Assembly: GCA_021780195.1 (NCBI GenBank)
Contig: JAJXZE010000007.1
Location: forward strand, 1-48,789
Source: a bacterium
GTDB taxonomy: Bacteria > Patescibacteriota > Minisyncoccia > UBA6257 > 2-01-FULL-56-20
Direction: 5' to 3'
Length of the DNA: 48,789 bases
The notes below the pieces were generated by a model. That model did no database searches and was not told where the DNA came from. It saw only the letters and a program-made list of their open reading frames with translations. Positions within the stretch are counted from its first letter, which is position 1. Every line of letters starts with the position of its first letter. Both the position numbers and the translations under genes were made by a program. Shown here piece by piece: positions 1 to 9,259 of this stretch.

Positions 1-813
1 TACCAGACGAACGGGAGCCAGTATGAGGTCACGGCCCTCATGGAGTCGCAGAAGCAGAAGCTTGCCCTCACCCTGAACCCCCCGATCCAGAGCTATCCCG
101 AGGTGGCGGCCCAGGGGAACAACCTCACGCTGTCGAACCTCTTCAATGCTTCGGGCCTTGTGGGCTACTGGCCGATGGACGAGGGGAACGGGAGCACGAC
201 GAGAGATCTGAGCGGGAACGGGAACACGGGGACGTGGGCGGGGACGCCCGCGGGGACGGGCGGCACCTACTATGCCGCCGGCAAGGTGGGGAGCTATGCA
301 GGGTATTTTGACGGGAGTACGGACTACTCAAACGTGTCATCCCCGATCAATATCAATATGACGGGCTCTCAGTTCACTGTTTCGGGTTGGATGAACCAAG
401 CTTCCGGAGGTCCGGTGGATCAAATGCTTCTGGCGGTCGGCAATGGAAGTCTTTCCACCGATCTCATCGATTTCCATATCCATGCCGGTGCGGGACTCTG
501 GTGTTATTTTTATAACAATGGAAGTTCCTTTATGGGTGGGGGTGTGGGAGCCGTTCCTTCCTCAGTTGGGGCATGGCACCAGTATTCATGTGTATATAAT
601 GGCACCACCCTCACCGCGTATGCCGACGGCGCTCCGCTTTCAAGCTCCGTGGCGGCCACCGGAACGGTCAATATACTTTCCGGTTCGATGATCCGCTTGG
701 GAGATGGAATTCGGTGGGGGAATTATATGAGGGGATCGCTTGATGATATCCGCCTCTATAACCGGGCGTTGTCGCCAGCAGAGATTGCGGCGCTCTACCA
801 CGCGGAGAAATAG
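1..813 (+). CDS. Type IV pilin-like protein with C-terminal LamG domain, 5' truncated
   Basis: The reading frame is open from base 1, so the track start at 40 is an internal Met and the true N-terminus lies outside the window. The visible part begins YQTNGSQYEVTALMES, which matches the internal segment TDGSRYEITAAMES of the complete paralogue at 19818-21083. It is followed by GLVGYWPMDEGNGSTTRDLSG, the usual opening of a LamG/concanavalin-like jelly-roll domain, and ends with DDIRLYNRALSPAEIAALY, the usual closing strand. By homology the missing N-terminus should carry an FTLIE prepilin helix. The protein is probably a surface or pilus-tip adhesin with a glycan- or protein-binding lectin-like fold. 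The ligand cannot be told from sequence. Confidence 0.85.
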   Translation, partial: YQTNGSQYEVTALMESQKQKLALTLNPPIQSYPEVAAQGNNLTLSNLFNASGLVGYWPMDEGNGSTTRDLSGNGNTGTWAGTPAGTGGTYYAAGKVGSYAGYFDGSTDYSNVSSPININMTGSQFTVSGWMNQASGGPVDQMLLAVGNGSLSTDLIDFHIHAGAGLWCYFYNNGSSFMGGGVGAVPSSVGAWHQYSCVYNGTTLTAYADGAPLSSSVAATGTVNILSGSMIRLGDGIRWGNYMRGSLDDIRLYNRALSPAEIAALYHAEK

Positions 814-881
814 GATGCCGCGCCGCGGGAGCTCGGAAAATTTTTAGAAAGTTTTCACGGTCCGTGGGGTATGCTTGCCTC

Positions 882-2291
882 ATGGATCGTCGGCTTGCGG
901 CGGGGGATACGGCGTTCGGAGTCGCGCTCGCGTTCGTTGCGGGTGTTTTCTGCGAGAGCATGGATTGGGCGCCGTCGCTCATATTGGTCGGTGCGCTTGC
1001 CGCGGGTGCCGCGGTGGCGGCACGGAAGCATTCCCGGTGGCCGGAGTGCGCGCTTATTTTTCTCGCGCTTGCGTCCGGCATCTTCTATTTTCGCTGGCAC
1101 GAGAACCGGCTCGGTGCGGGAGTGAATCTTCCGTACGGATCTTCGTCCTCGTTCACCGCCGCCGTCGTGGACGAACCCCGCCCCGTCGAAAATTTCCTTG
1201 TCGTTCCCGCGCTCGCCGAGGCGCCGTATGCCGGCGCGCTTACGATTTTCGTTCCGCCAGGGGCGGACATCCGCTACGGGGATGAATTGAGGATCGAAGG
1301 GAAGATCCGCGCGCCGGAAGACGGCGGCGGCGCGGCGACTATTTTCCCGAAGAAGACCATCATCGCGGCGCGGAACCGCGGGTTTTGGCTCCGCGAAAAA
1401 CTCATCGATCTGAAACGCGAAATCCTTGCGGGATACCGGCGCGTCCTTGCGAGGGATGAGGCGGCGCTCCTCGGCGGAATCGCATTCGGGTCGAAGGTCG
1501 ATTTCGGCGCGGAGCTCAAGGCGGCAATGGCCGGCTCGGGGACGACGCATCTGGTGGCGGTATCCGGATACAATATCACCATCGTGATATTCGCGGTTGG
1601 AAGCACGCTTGGGAGATTTCTCTCGAAGCGGGCAACCTTCTATGCGGCGACCGTGTTTCTTGTGCTTTTTATGATCATGGTGGGGAACGCGGCATCCGGC
1701 GTCCGCGCGGCGTTGATGGGCTTCCTTGCGCTTATCGCGCGCCAGGCGGGAAGGCGGTTTAACATGCGGAACGCAATCACCCTGACTGCCGCGGGCATGG
1801 CGTTCGCGGATCCTGCGGCCCCTTCGGGAGATATGAGTTTTATCCTCTCATTCCTGAGCCTGCTCGGGATCGTTTATCTGAATCCGGTGATCACGCGCGT
1901 CTTTAGTATTGAAGACGGCGGTCTCCTTGGGTGGAAGGAAAATGCCGTGACCACCGTTTCTGCCCAGATTGCGGTCCTGCCGGTCGTGATCCGCGCGTTC
2001 GGGCGTTTCTCGCTGAGCGCCATCGGGGCGAATATCCTCATCCTCTCCACGGTGCCGCTCACCATGTTTTTTGGATGCATCCTGGCGCTCGCGGGATTTC
2101 TTTCGTCCGCGTTCGCCTTCTTCGCGGGACGGTTTGTCGGATTTATTCTGAGCTACCAGATCGACATCATGCGTTGGGGCGCGGCGGTTCATGTCCCGCT
2201 CCCCATACCATTCGGCGAGACATTCGTGGTGGCGCTCTATTATTCCGCGCTTGTACTCGCCGCCGCCGTGCTCCGTTCGCGCGCGCCATGA
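882..2291 (+). CDS. comEC: ComEC/Rec2 competence protein, N-terminal membrane-channel half
   Basis: This is the polytopic part of the DNA-uptake channel ComEC, which passes single-stranded DNA across the cytoplasmic membrane. Two N-terminal helices and a soluble OB-like (DUF4131-type) region of about residues 20-180 precede the Competence domain. That domain holds the hallmark TTHLVAVSGYNITI (family form HLxAISGxH) and then many hydrophobic helices. The track start at 864 is a GTG; I prefer the ATG at 882, although neither has a Shine-Dalgarno site. ComEC is usually a single chain of about 700 residues or more. Here the frame stops after 469 residues, and the beta-lactamase-like domain is a separate gene that overlaps by ATGA. 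Confidence 0.88.
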   Translation: MDRRLAAGDTAFGVALAFVAGVFCESMDWAPSLILVGALAAGAAVAARKHSRWPECALIFLALASGIFYFRWHENRLGAGVNLPYGSSSSFTAAVVDEPRPVENFLVVPALAEAPYAGALTIFVPPGADIRYGDELRIEGKIRAPEDGGGAATIFPKKTIIAARNRGFWLREKLIDLKREILAGYRRVLARDEAALLGGIAFGSKVDFGAELKAAMAGSGTTHLVAVSGYNITIVIFAVGSTLGRFLSKRATFYAATVFLVLFMIMVGNAASGVRAALMGFLALIARQAGRRFNMRNAITLTAAGMAFADPAAPSGDMSFILSFLSLLGIVYLNPVITRVFSIEDGGLLGWKENAVTTVSAQIAVLPVVIRAFGRFSLSAIGANILILSTVPLTMFFGCILALAGFLSSAFAFFAGRFVGFILSYQIDIMRWGAAVHVPLPIPFGETFVVALYYSALVLAAAVLRSRAP

Positions 2292-3226
2292 AGATTCTCG
2301 GAAGATTCAGCACGCCGGGCTTCATCGTCGCGCTGGTACTCGTATCGCTCGACGTATATTTTGGGTCATACTGCGCGACGTTCGCGTTCGCGGCCGCCAC
2401 GGCGGCTCCTCCGGCCGCGAGGGAATATTTTCTGGACGTCGGGCAAGGCGACAGCGAACTCATTATCTTTCCAAGCGGCGCGAAGATGATGGTCGACGCG
2501 GGACCCGGCAAGGCGGTACGCGGGGCGATCAAGGTTCCGCTCGGGGAGAGCGACCGTTATATCGATCTCGCCATGATTACCCATCCGGACCTCGACCATT
2601 TCGGCGGGTATCAATTTCTCATCGATGAAGGGTATTCCTTCGGCGCGTTCCTTTATAACGGGCGCACGCCTGATCCGGCGGATGAGGCGTGGGAAGCCCT
2701 GCGTTCAAGAATCGGCGCCGCGCGCATCCCGTTCCTCACGCTCGGCGCGGGAGACGGGATCACGACGGGCGGGGCAACGGTGGAGATCGTTTCGCCTGGC
2801 CGCGCCATGGCGGCAAGCGCGGCGGACAACGATGCCTCGATCGTCGCGCGGGTCGAAGTGGAAGGAGTGCGGACCCTGCTTACGGGAGACGCCGGATTGG
2901 CCGCGGAAAAGATACTGCTCGCGGGCGAAGGCGCCGGTGCCGGCGCGGGAGCGGGGGCGGGGGCACTAAAGGCTGAAGTGCTTAAAGTTTCACACCATGG
3001 GTCGAAGTACGCATCGAGCGACGCGTTCCTCCGCGCGGCCGCGCCGCTCGTATCCGTGATCGAGGTCGGGAAAGGGAATACCTACGGCCATCCGTCAAAA
3101 GAGGCGCGTATGCGTCTCGCCTCGTCAACGGGTGGTCGGATATTTCGCACCGACGAAGACGGCACCCTATTCTTCACGTTATTGGAGGGAACGATCCATG
3201 TGGATGCAATGCCGAAGCGCAAATGA
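2288..3226 (+). CDS. ComEC C-terminal metallo-beta-lactamase-fold protein
   Basis: The ORF track starts this frame at 1931, but the first 119 codons are a shadow of the upstream gene. The ATG at 2288 (MKILGRFSTPGF) overlaps the previous stop as ATGA, suggesting translational coupling. After one N-terminal membrane helix the protein has the ComEC-type beta-lactamase fold: YFLDVGQGDSELI, the metal-site motif THPDLDHFGGY, NDASIVARVE, LLTGDAG and VLKVSHHGSKYASS. In ComEC this domain is thought to degrade or process the non-transported DNA strand. A (GA)n-like run, GAGAGAGAGA, sits in a surface loop near residue 220. The two split halves probably act together at the membrane. Confidence 0.88.
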   Translation: MKILGRFSTPGFIVALVLVSLDVYFGSYCATFAFAAATAAPPAAREYFLDVGQGDSELIIFPSGAKMMVDAGPGKAVRGAIKVPLGESDRYIDLAMITHPDLDHFGGYQFLIDEGYSFGAFLYNGRTPDPADEAWEALRSRIGAARIPFLTLGAGDGITTGGATVEIVSPGRAMAASAADNDASIVARVEVEGVRTLLTGDAGLAAEKILLAGEGAGAGAGAGAGALKAEVLKVSHHGSKYASSDAFLRAAAPLVSVIEVGKGNTYGHPSKEARMRLASSTGGRIFRTDEDGTLFFTLLEGTIHVDAMPKRK

Positions 3227-3295
3227 ATGACATCCTGGACAAAGACGCCGCCCGTGTGTGTGCGGCTTGTGCACAGCACCCTGCCGCAGACGGTG

Positions 3296-3301
3296 TATAA
3301 T
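3296..3301 (+). promoter_or_regulatory. -10 element (TATAAT) of a probable leaderless promoter
   Basis: A perfect TATAAT ends 6 nt before the ATG at 3308. Transcription would start at or within a base or two of the start codon. No convincing -35 hexamer is visible at the usual distance. Confidence 0.6.
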
Positions 3302-3307
3302 AGCGGT

Positions 3308-4438
3308 ATGAATAAAACAATCGTCGGTGCGGCGGCGGTGCTTGCGGTGCTCCTGCCCGCGTTTGCGGGAGCGGCATATCTCGGGGGAGGGCCGAACGTG
3401 CTTACGGCGGGAGCGGATACCGCTTCGACGAACGCGTATATCGCGGGCGCGAGCGTTGATGTCGCCGGTCCGGTAGGCGGCGATCTTTATGTCGCGGGCG
3501 CGAACGTCCTCGTGACCGGAAGCGTGTCGCGCGACCTTACGGCCGCGGGCGCCACGCTGAATCTCGTCGGTCCTTCGGCGGCGAATGTCCGGGCGGCGGG
3601 CGCGAACGTGACCCTTACGAGCGCGGTGAAGGGCGAGGTAGCGATCGTGGGGGGACAGATCACCGTCGCCCAGCCCTCGGCGATCGGGCAGGATGCCTAC
3701 CTCGCGGGAGCCGCCGTGAACTTCCTCGGCAATGATGCGGGCGATCTTACGATCGCGGGCGGAAACGTGGTCATCGACGGAACCGTAAACGGCAATCTCA
3801 TGATCACGAAAGCGACCAAGGTGAGCTTCGGTCCGCACGCGCTCGTCAAAAAGAATTTCACGTATAGCGCTCCGACGGCGGCAGTGATGGACCCTGGAGC
3901 GAGGGTGATGGGGGAGACCGTGTTTCACGCCCTTCCCGTCCCTGCGCGCAGTGCGACGGCTTGGGGAACCCTCTTCGGCATCCTGACGGTCTGGTTCCTC
4001 GTGAAATTCGTCTCGCTTCTGCTTCTCGCCTATCTCCTGTGGTACGGGAGGCCGCGCGATTCGCGCCGCGTCATCGAATTAGTGAAGGCGCGTTTCTCAC
4101 GTGAACTGCTCCGCGGGTTCGCGCTCTTCGTGCTCGTCCCGGTGGCCGCGATCATCATCTGCTTTACGGTGATCGGGATCGCTCCGGCTATGATCGCAAT
4201 GCTGATCTACGTCGCCCTCCTTGTCATCGCCGCGCCGTATGCGTTTCTTTTCACCGGATCGCTCCTCTGGAAAGGACGCACGGAACTCAGGTGGTATCAG
4301 GTGCTTGCGGGAGGATTCGTCTTCATGGCGGTCGGCATCATCCCATTCGTCGGATGGCTCGTCTGCGGTGTCGTGTACCTTGCCGCCCTCGGAGGATTGG
4401 CGCATACTCTTGGACTTCGCCTCGGCCGGGACGAGTGA
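3308..4438 (+). CDS. Bactofilin-like (polymer-forming repeat) membrane protein
   Basis: I chose the ATG at 3308 over the track start at 3227 because a perfect TATAAT lies 6 nt upstream and MNKTIVGAAAVLAVLLPAFAGAAYL is a typical signal peptide. Residues of about 30-210 form right-handed beta-repeat-like units with recurring VAGANV, AAGATL, AGGNVVIDGTVNGNL, as in polymer-forming bactofilin/CcmA-like proteins. The C-terminal half (about residues 220-370) has four or five hydrophobic helices. The architecture suggests an extracytoplasmic beta-helix anchored in the membrane. A role in envelope shape or surface scaffolding is inferred. The stop overlaps the next start as TGATG. Confidence 0.6.
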   Translation: MNKTIVGAAAVLAVLLPAFAGAAYLGGGPNVLTAGADTASTNAYIAGASVDVAGPVGGDLYVAGANVLVTGSVSRDLTAAGATLNLVGPSAANVRAAGANVTLTSAVKGEVAIVGGQITVAQPSAIGQDAYLAGAAVNFLGNDAGDLTIAGGNVVIDGTVNGNLMITKATKVSFGPHALVKKNFTYSAPTAAVMDPGARVMGETVFHALPVPARSATAWGTLFGILTVWFLVKFVSLLLLAYLLWYGRPRDSRRVIELVKARFSRELLRGFALFVLVPVAAIIICFTVIGIAPAMIAMLIYVALLVIAAPYAFLFTGSLLWKGRTELRWYQVLAGGFVFMAVGIIPFVGWLVCGVVYLAALGGLAHTLGLRLGRDE

Positions 4439-5724
4439 TGAAGATACAAAACTTCGCCTCGCTCGCGTTATCGGACGAAAGGCGCGCCCTGCTTTCCATC
4501 GCGGAAGCGGGGCTTCAGGCAATCGACACGAAGCGAGTCATGCGCGAGCTCGTTCGCCTCGACGGCGGCGTACTTCACCTTGACGGAAGCGCGATCGATC
4601 TCGCGAATGTCCGCACGCTGGTTTTTGTCGCGGTCGGCAAGTGCGCCGCGGAAGCCGCATCCGCGGCGGAGGAAATCTTCGGCGACCGCATCACAGACGG
4701 CGTCGTACTCGACGTGGCGCGGTGCGCCGGTTTTAAAAAGCTCAAAACCTTCTGCGGCACGCATCCGCTTCCTTCGGATGAAAATCTTGCGGCGACGGAG
4801 GAGATTGTCAAAACGCTCACGGGACTCACGGCGCAGGACCTCGTGATCTTCGTGGTATCGGGAGGGGGATCGACCCTTCTTTTCCTCCCCGAGGACCGCA
4901 GGGACCGCGACGAGGTCCGCATCGTTCAGGCGCTTATGGATGCGGGCGCGGACATCGGGGAAATGAATATCGTCCGAAAGCACCTTTCGCTCGCCCGCGG
5001 AGGCTATCTTGCGAAGTACGCCTATCCCGCGCGGGTATTCGCGCTCATCATGAGCGACGTCCCCGCAAACGATATCTCGTTCATCGCTTCCGGTCCGACC
5101 GTAAAAGACCTCACGACCGTGGAGGATGCGGCAACGGTACTCTCCAAATTCCATATTCTTGAGACCTGCCATCTCGAAAAGTGCGGTCTGATCGAGACCC
5201 CGAAGGAGGACAAATATTTCGCCGCCGCGACGAACTTGCTCGCGGTTTCGAATGTCCGGGCGCTTGGCGCAATGAAGGCCGCCGCGGAAGGGCTCGGCTT
5301 CCGTGCGGAGGTGCGGGGGAGCGCGCTTACGGGCGAAGCGTCGGAGGTCGGCGCGATGATCGCGGAAGCAATTCACGAAGCCCCGCCGCACTCCGTACTC
5401 CTGTGGGGCGGCGAGACGACCGTCAAGGTTCGCGGACCGGGGAGAGGAGGGAGGAATCTTGAGCTTGCGGCGTCGGTACTGCCGCTGGTCCGCGACGGCG
5501 AGGAGATTCTTTCGCTCGCTTCGGACGGGCGCGACCACGGACCCTTCGCCGGCGCGATCGGGGACATCATGACCATGCGCGCCGCGGAAGAGGCGCGCGC
5601 GGATCCGGAAGCGTTCCTCGCACGAAGCGACACGTACGCCCTTTTTGAAACGATCGGCAATTATCTCATGACCGGCGACACGGGTTCGAACGTGTCCGAC
5701 CTCATGATCGCGCTTAAAAAATAA
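4438..5724 (+). CDS. Glycerate 2-kinase (MOFRL family)
   Basis: The enzyme phosphorylates D-glycerate with ATP, normally giving 2-phosphoglycerate. The start is the ATG at 4438, which shares bases with the previous stop (TGATG); the track's upstream extension is a shadow. About 428 residues, the usual family length. Recognisable blocks are VAVGKCAAEAASAAEE, GTHPLPSDEN, VVSGGGSTLL, NIVRKHLSLARGGYLA, SDVPANDISFIASGPT and the MOFRL-domain end LWGGETTVKVRGPGRGGRN plus SDGRDHGPFAGAIGD. It is followed 13 nt later by PEP synthase and, further on, by enolase, so its product can feed directly into lower glycolysis. Confidence 0.9.
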   Translation: MKIQNFASLALSDERRALLSIAEAGLQAIDTKRVMRELVRLDGGVLHLDGSAIDLANVRTLVFVAVGKCAAEAASAAEEIFGDRITDGVVLDVARCAGFKKLKTFCGTHPLPSDENLAATEEIVKTLTGLTAQDLVIFVVSGGGSTLLFLPEDRRDRDEVRIVQALMDAGADIGEMNIVRKHLSLARGGYLAKYAYPARVFALIMSDVPANDISFIASGPTVKDLTTVEDAATVLSKFHILETCHLEKCGLIETPKEDKYFAAATNLLAVSNVRALGAMKAAAEGLGFRAEVRGSALTGEASEVGAMIAEAIHEAPPHSVLLWGGETTVKVRGPGRGGRNLELAASVLPLVRDGEEILSLASDGRDHGPFAGAIGDIMTMRAAEEARADPEAFLARSDTYALFETIGNYLMTGDTGSNVSDLMIALKK

Positions 5725-5737
5725 AAAATACTATTTC

Positions 5738-8179
5738 ATGAAAAAACAAAAAAATATTCTGAAGTTCGAGGAGGTCGGCATCAAGGACGTCCCCCTGGTC
5801 GGAGGGAAGAACGCGTCGCTCGGCGAGATGATTCGGACGCTCGCGTCGAAGGGCGTGCCCGTGCCTTCGGGATTCGTCGTGACCGCCGCCGCCTACTTCT
5901 ATTTCCTCGAAGCGAGCGGGCTCAGGGATTTCATCCGTACCACACTCAAGGGGCTTGATACCAAAAACCTCGAAGAGCTCCAGGCACGCGGCAAGACGAT
6001 CCGCGAGGCGATCATGAAGACCGACTTCCCGAAAGATCTCCAGGAGGAGATCCGCGAGGGCTACCGCGGGCTCGAAAAGCGGTACGGAAAGAACGCCGAC
6101 GTCGCGGTGCGGTCCTCCGCGACCGCGGAGGATCTCCCCGGGGCCTCGTTCGCGGGCGAACAGGAAAGCTATCTCGGCATCCGCGGCGGGGACGAGGTGC
6201 TCCGTGCGGTGCGGGCCACGATGGCGTCGCTCTTCACGGACCGCGCGATCTCGTACCGCGCCGACCGCGGATTCGATCATCTGAAGATAGGACTGTCCGC
6301 CGGCGTACAGAAAATGGTGCGCTCGGACCGCGCTTGTTCCGGCGTCATGTTCACGCTTGACACCGAATCGGGATTCCCGCACATCGTGCTCATCAACGGG
6401 TCGTGGGGCCTCGGCGAGATGATTGTGAAGGGGGAAGTGACCCCCGACGAGTTCATCGTCTGGAAGGAAGGTCTCGCGCGCGGCGTCGCCCGGCCGATCA
6501 TAGAGAAGAAACTCGGCGTAAAAACCCGCAAGATGATTTATCGCCGCAGTGCGGACATTCAGCAGACCGCCGTGGTCGGGACGACGCCCGCCGAAAAACG
6601 GGCTTTCGTCCTGACCGACAAAGAGGTGGTCTCCCTCGCGCGCTGGGGGACGATCATCGAGAAGCACTACAGCGACCACTATAAAAAGTGGACGCCGATG
6701 GATATGGAGTGGGCGAAGGACGGCGAAACCGGCCAGCTCTTCATCGTTCAGGCGCGTCCCGAAACCGTGCATGCAAACCAGGATTTCTCGAAGGTAAAGG
6801 AATATCTTCCGCTCGAAAAAAAGACGGCGATCGTGACCGGCGCCTCGGTGGGATCAAAGATCGCGGTCGGCAAGGCGCGCGTGATCCTCGACGCGGCGCA
6901 CATCGGTGACTTCCGAAAGGGTGAGATCCTCGTGACCACAATGACCGATCCCGACTGGGAACCGATCATGAAGATCGCGGCGGGAATCGTGACGGATAAG
7001 GGCGGGCGGACCTCCCACGCCGCGATCGTTTCGCGCGAGCTCGGTATTCCTGCGGTGGTGGGCACCGAGCGCGGGACGAAGCTCATCAGCACCGGCGATC
7101 CTGTCACGGTGGACACGACGGGAAGCGCAGGAAGCGTCTACCCGGGATTCCTCAAGTTCAAGGTGGCGGAGCACGATCTCAGAAAGATCCCGCATCCAAA
7201 GACAAAGATCATGGTGAACGTGGCGATCCCGGATAATGCATTCGCGACCTCGTTCCTGCCGAACGAAGGCGTCGGTCTCGCGCGCGAGGAATTCATCATC
7301 GCTTCGAAGATGGGCCTTCACCCCATGGCGCTTCTCAATCTGCGCGATCAGGCGCCCGGGGTGCGTCGGGCGATCGAAGCAAAGATGGCAGGATGGAAGA
7401 ACCCGAAACAGTACTACGTGGACAATCTCTCCTTCGGCATCGCGAAGATCGGCGCCGCGTTCTATCCGCGCAAGGTCATCGTGCGTTTCTCCGACTTCAA
7501 GACGAACGAGTACCGCACCCTGCTCGGCGGCGAAGCGTACGAACCGAAGGAGGAAAACCCGATGATCGGGTGGCGCGGCGCCTCGCGTTATTACGACCCC
7601 AAGTTCAAGCCGGCATTCCTGCTCGAAGCGGAGGCCATCCGGAGGGTACGCGGGGAGATGGGCCTCACGAACGTGATTCCTATGGTACCCTTCTGCCGCA
7701 CGCCCGAAGAGGGGATGAAGGTACAGGAGGCCATGGCGGAAGCGGGACTCTATACGGCGCGCACGGCACGCACCGCAAAGCGCGGACGCGGAGTGACTGG
7801 CGCCGTAACGCCGATTTACGTGATGTGCGAGATTCCTTCAAACGTACTCGACGCCGACCGGTTCCTCGATATCTTCGATGGCATGTCGATCGGCTCGAAT
7901 GATCTTACCCAGCTCACGATGGGTCTCGATCGCGATTCGGGGATCGTGGCGGGGATCGCGAACGAAAAAAATCCTGCGGTGGAGCGCCTGATCGGCGATA
8001 TCATCGCGAAGTGCCGCGCCCGCAAGAAGTACATCGGCATCTGCGGACAGGGACCTTCCGATTATCCAGAATTCGCCGAGTTTCTTGTTGAAAAGGGCAT
8101 CGAAAGCATATCCCTGAACCCTGATACGGTCGTCCGTACGACGATCGCAATCGGGAAAAAGGAGAAAAAACTACGTTAA
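5738..8179 (+). CDS. ppsA: Phosphoenolpyruvate synthase (pyruvate, water dikinase)
   Basis: The enzyme interconverts pyruvate + ATP + H2O and PEP + AMP + Pi. At 813 residues it is of usual length. The N-terminal ATP-grasp-like nucleotide domain (about 1-345) carries VGGKNASLGEM, AVRSSATAEDLPGASFAGQQ-type sequence and NGSWGLGE. The phosphohistidine swivelling domain (about 370-460) has GGRTSHAAIVSRELGIPAVVG with the catalytic His. The PEP-binding TIM barrel (about 480-805) has IGSNDLTQLTMGLDRDS and the catalytic Cys in ICGQGPSDYPEF. It sits between glycerate kinase and D-2-hydroxyacid dehydrogenase genes. Some CPR use this enzyme in either direction, and the direction here is unknown. No Shine-Dalgarno site is visible. 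Confidence 0.95.
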   Translation: MKKQKNILKFEEVGIKDVPLVGGKNASLGEMIRTLASKGVPVPSGFVVTAAAYFYFLEASGLRDFIRTTLKGLDTKNLEELQARGKTIREAIMKTDFPKDLQEEIREGYRGLEKRYGKNADVAVRSSATAEDLPGASFAGEQESYLGIRGGDEVLRAVRATMASLFTDRAISYRADRGFDHLKIGLSAGVQKMVRSDRACSGVMFTLDTESGFPHIVLINGSWGLGEMIVKGEVTPDEFIVWKEGLARGVARPIIEKKLGVKTRKMIYRRSADIQQTAVVGTTPAEKRAFVLTDKEVVSLARWGTIIEKHYSDHYKKWTPMDMEWAKDGETGQLFIVQARPETVHANQDFSKVKEYLPLEKKTAIVTGASVGSKIAVGKARVILDAAHIGDFRKGEILVTTMTDPDWEPIMKIAAGIVTDKGGRTSHAAIVSRELGIPAVVGTERGTKLISTGDPVTVDTTGSAGSVYPGFLKFKVAEHDLRKIPHPKTKIMVNVAIPDNAFATSFLPNEGVGLAREEFIIASKMGLHPMALLNLRDQAPGVRRAIEAKMAGWKNPKQYYVDNLSFGIAKIGAAFYPRKVIVRFSDFKTNEYRTLLGGEAYEPKEENPMIGWRGASRYYDPKFKPAFLLEAEAIRRVRGEMGLTNVIPMVPFCRTPEEGMKVQEAMAEAGLYTARTARTAKRGRGVTGAVTPIYVMCEIPSNVLDADRFLDIFDGMSIGSNDLTQLTMGLDRDSGIVAGIANEKNPAVERLIGDIIAKCRARKKYIGICGQGPSDYPEFAEFLVEKGIESISLNPDTVVRTTIAIGKKEKKLR

Positions 8180-8195
8180 AAATCTGTAAATCTGC

Positions 8196-8201
8196 TATAA
8201 T
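8196..8201 (+). promoter_or_regulatory. -10 element (TATAAT) before the hydroxyacid dehydrogenase gene
   Basis: A perfect TATAAT ends 8 nt before the ATG at 8210, in the 30-nt gap after ppsA. This predicts a leaderless or nearly leaderless transcript for the dehydrogenase/enolase pair. Confidence 0.6.
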
Positions 8202-8209
8202 GACCGTAT

Positions 8210-9259
8210 ATGGCGCACAAAATAACTTTCTTCAACTTCGATCACTGGGGAGAAGAAGGGAAGGATTATATACGGCAGAGCGCGAAGCTCAAGGCCGCAG
8301 GAGTTGAGGTCGCGTTTGCGGAGGGCTTGCTCAATAAGGACCGGATTCCCTCGGGTTCGGACGCCGATTTCGACCTCGCGGGTGTTTTTATGGATTCCTT
8401 GATTAGCGCCGAAGTGTTGAACGGGCTTCCGAACCTCAGGTTCGTCGCGACACTCTCGACCGGCTTCGACCATATCGATCTTGCGACCGCGGCGGCGAAG
8501 GGCATCCCGGTGTCTTCGGTGCCGAGCTATGGCGAGAATACGGTGGCGGAATTCACCTTCGGACTTATCCTCGCGCTTTCGCGGAAGATCATCAAAGCAA
8601 ATCGTCAGGTGAGGGAGGAGGGAAGTTTCAGCACGGATGACCTGTGCGGGTTCGATCTTGCCGGGAAAACTCTCGGTGTCGTGGGCACCGGACACATCGG
8701 CCAGCACGTGGTGCGCATGGCGAAAGGATTCGGCATGAACGTGGCGGCCTTCGACGCGTATCCGAACGGGGCGCTCGCCTCGGAGTTCGGCTTTACATAC
8801 CTCACGCTCCCCGAGCTCCTCGGGACGAGCGACATTGTCACGCTCCATGTTCCCTATATGCCCGCGACCCATCACCTCATCAATAAAGACAACATCGGCC
8901 TTGCAAAAAAGGGAGCGTATCTCGTGAATACGTCGCGCGGCGCCGTAGTGGAGACGGCGGCGCTCGTTGCGGCGCTTAAGAACGGACAGCTTGGCGGGGC
9001 AGGTCTCGACGTGCTCGAGGAAGAAGGCATTTTGAAGTCGGAAATGGAATTCGTGACGGCGGGGCGCGAAGAAAGCCATGATCTGAAAGTCGTCCTCGAG
9101 GACCACGTGCTGATCGATATGCCGAACGTCATCATCACGCCGCATAACGCGTTCAACACCAAAGAGGCGTTCTTCAGGATCCTCGATACTACGATCGATA
9201 ACGTGGTCGCGTTCGTGAACGGCGCGCCGATCAACGTGGTGAAAGCGAAAAACGTATGA
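8210..9259 (+). CDS. D-isomer-specific 2-hydroxyacid dehydrogenase (D-lactate dehydrogenase-like)
   Basis: NAD-dependent reduction of a 2-keto acid, most simply pyruvate to D-lactate. At 349 residues it has the two-domain family layout: catalytic domain halves at both ends and a Rossmann domain at about 100-300 with VVGTGHIGQHVVRMAKGFGM. The active-site Arg lies in VNTSRGAVVE, the Glu in the LDVLEEEG region and the His in ITPHNAFNTKEA. The stretch MEFVTAGREESHDLKVVLEDHVLI resembles the extra loop of fermentative D-LDH. It lies next to ppsA and enolase, which supports pyruvate as substrate, but other keto acids are possible. The stop overlaps the enolase start as ATGA. Confidence 0.85.
   Translation: MAHKITFFNFDHWGEEGKDYIRQSAKLKAAGVEVAFAEGLLNKDRIPSGSDADFDLAGVFMDSLISAEVLNGLPNLRFVATLSTGFDHIDLATAAAKGIPVSSVPSYGENTVAEFTFGLILALSRKIIKANRQVREEGSFSTDDLCGFDLAGKTLGVVGTGHIGQHVVRMAKGFGMNVAAFDAYPNGALASEFGFTYLTLPELLGTSDIVTLHVPYMPATHHLINKDNIGLAKKGAYLVNTSRGAVVETAALVAALKNGQLGGAGLDVLEEEGILKSEMEFVTAGREESHDLKVVLEDHVLIDMPNVIITPHNAFNTKEAFFRILDTTIDNVVAFVNGAPINVVKAKNV

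Noticed and set aside
5714-6772. Minus-strand 352-aa ORF
   Set aside because: Antisense shadow of ppsA.
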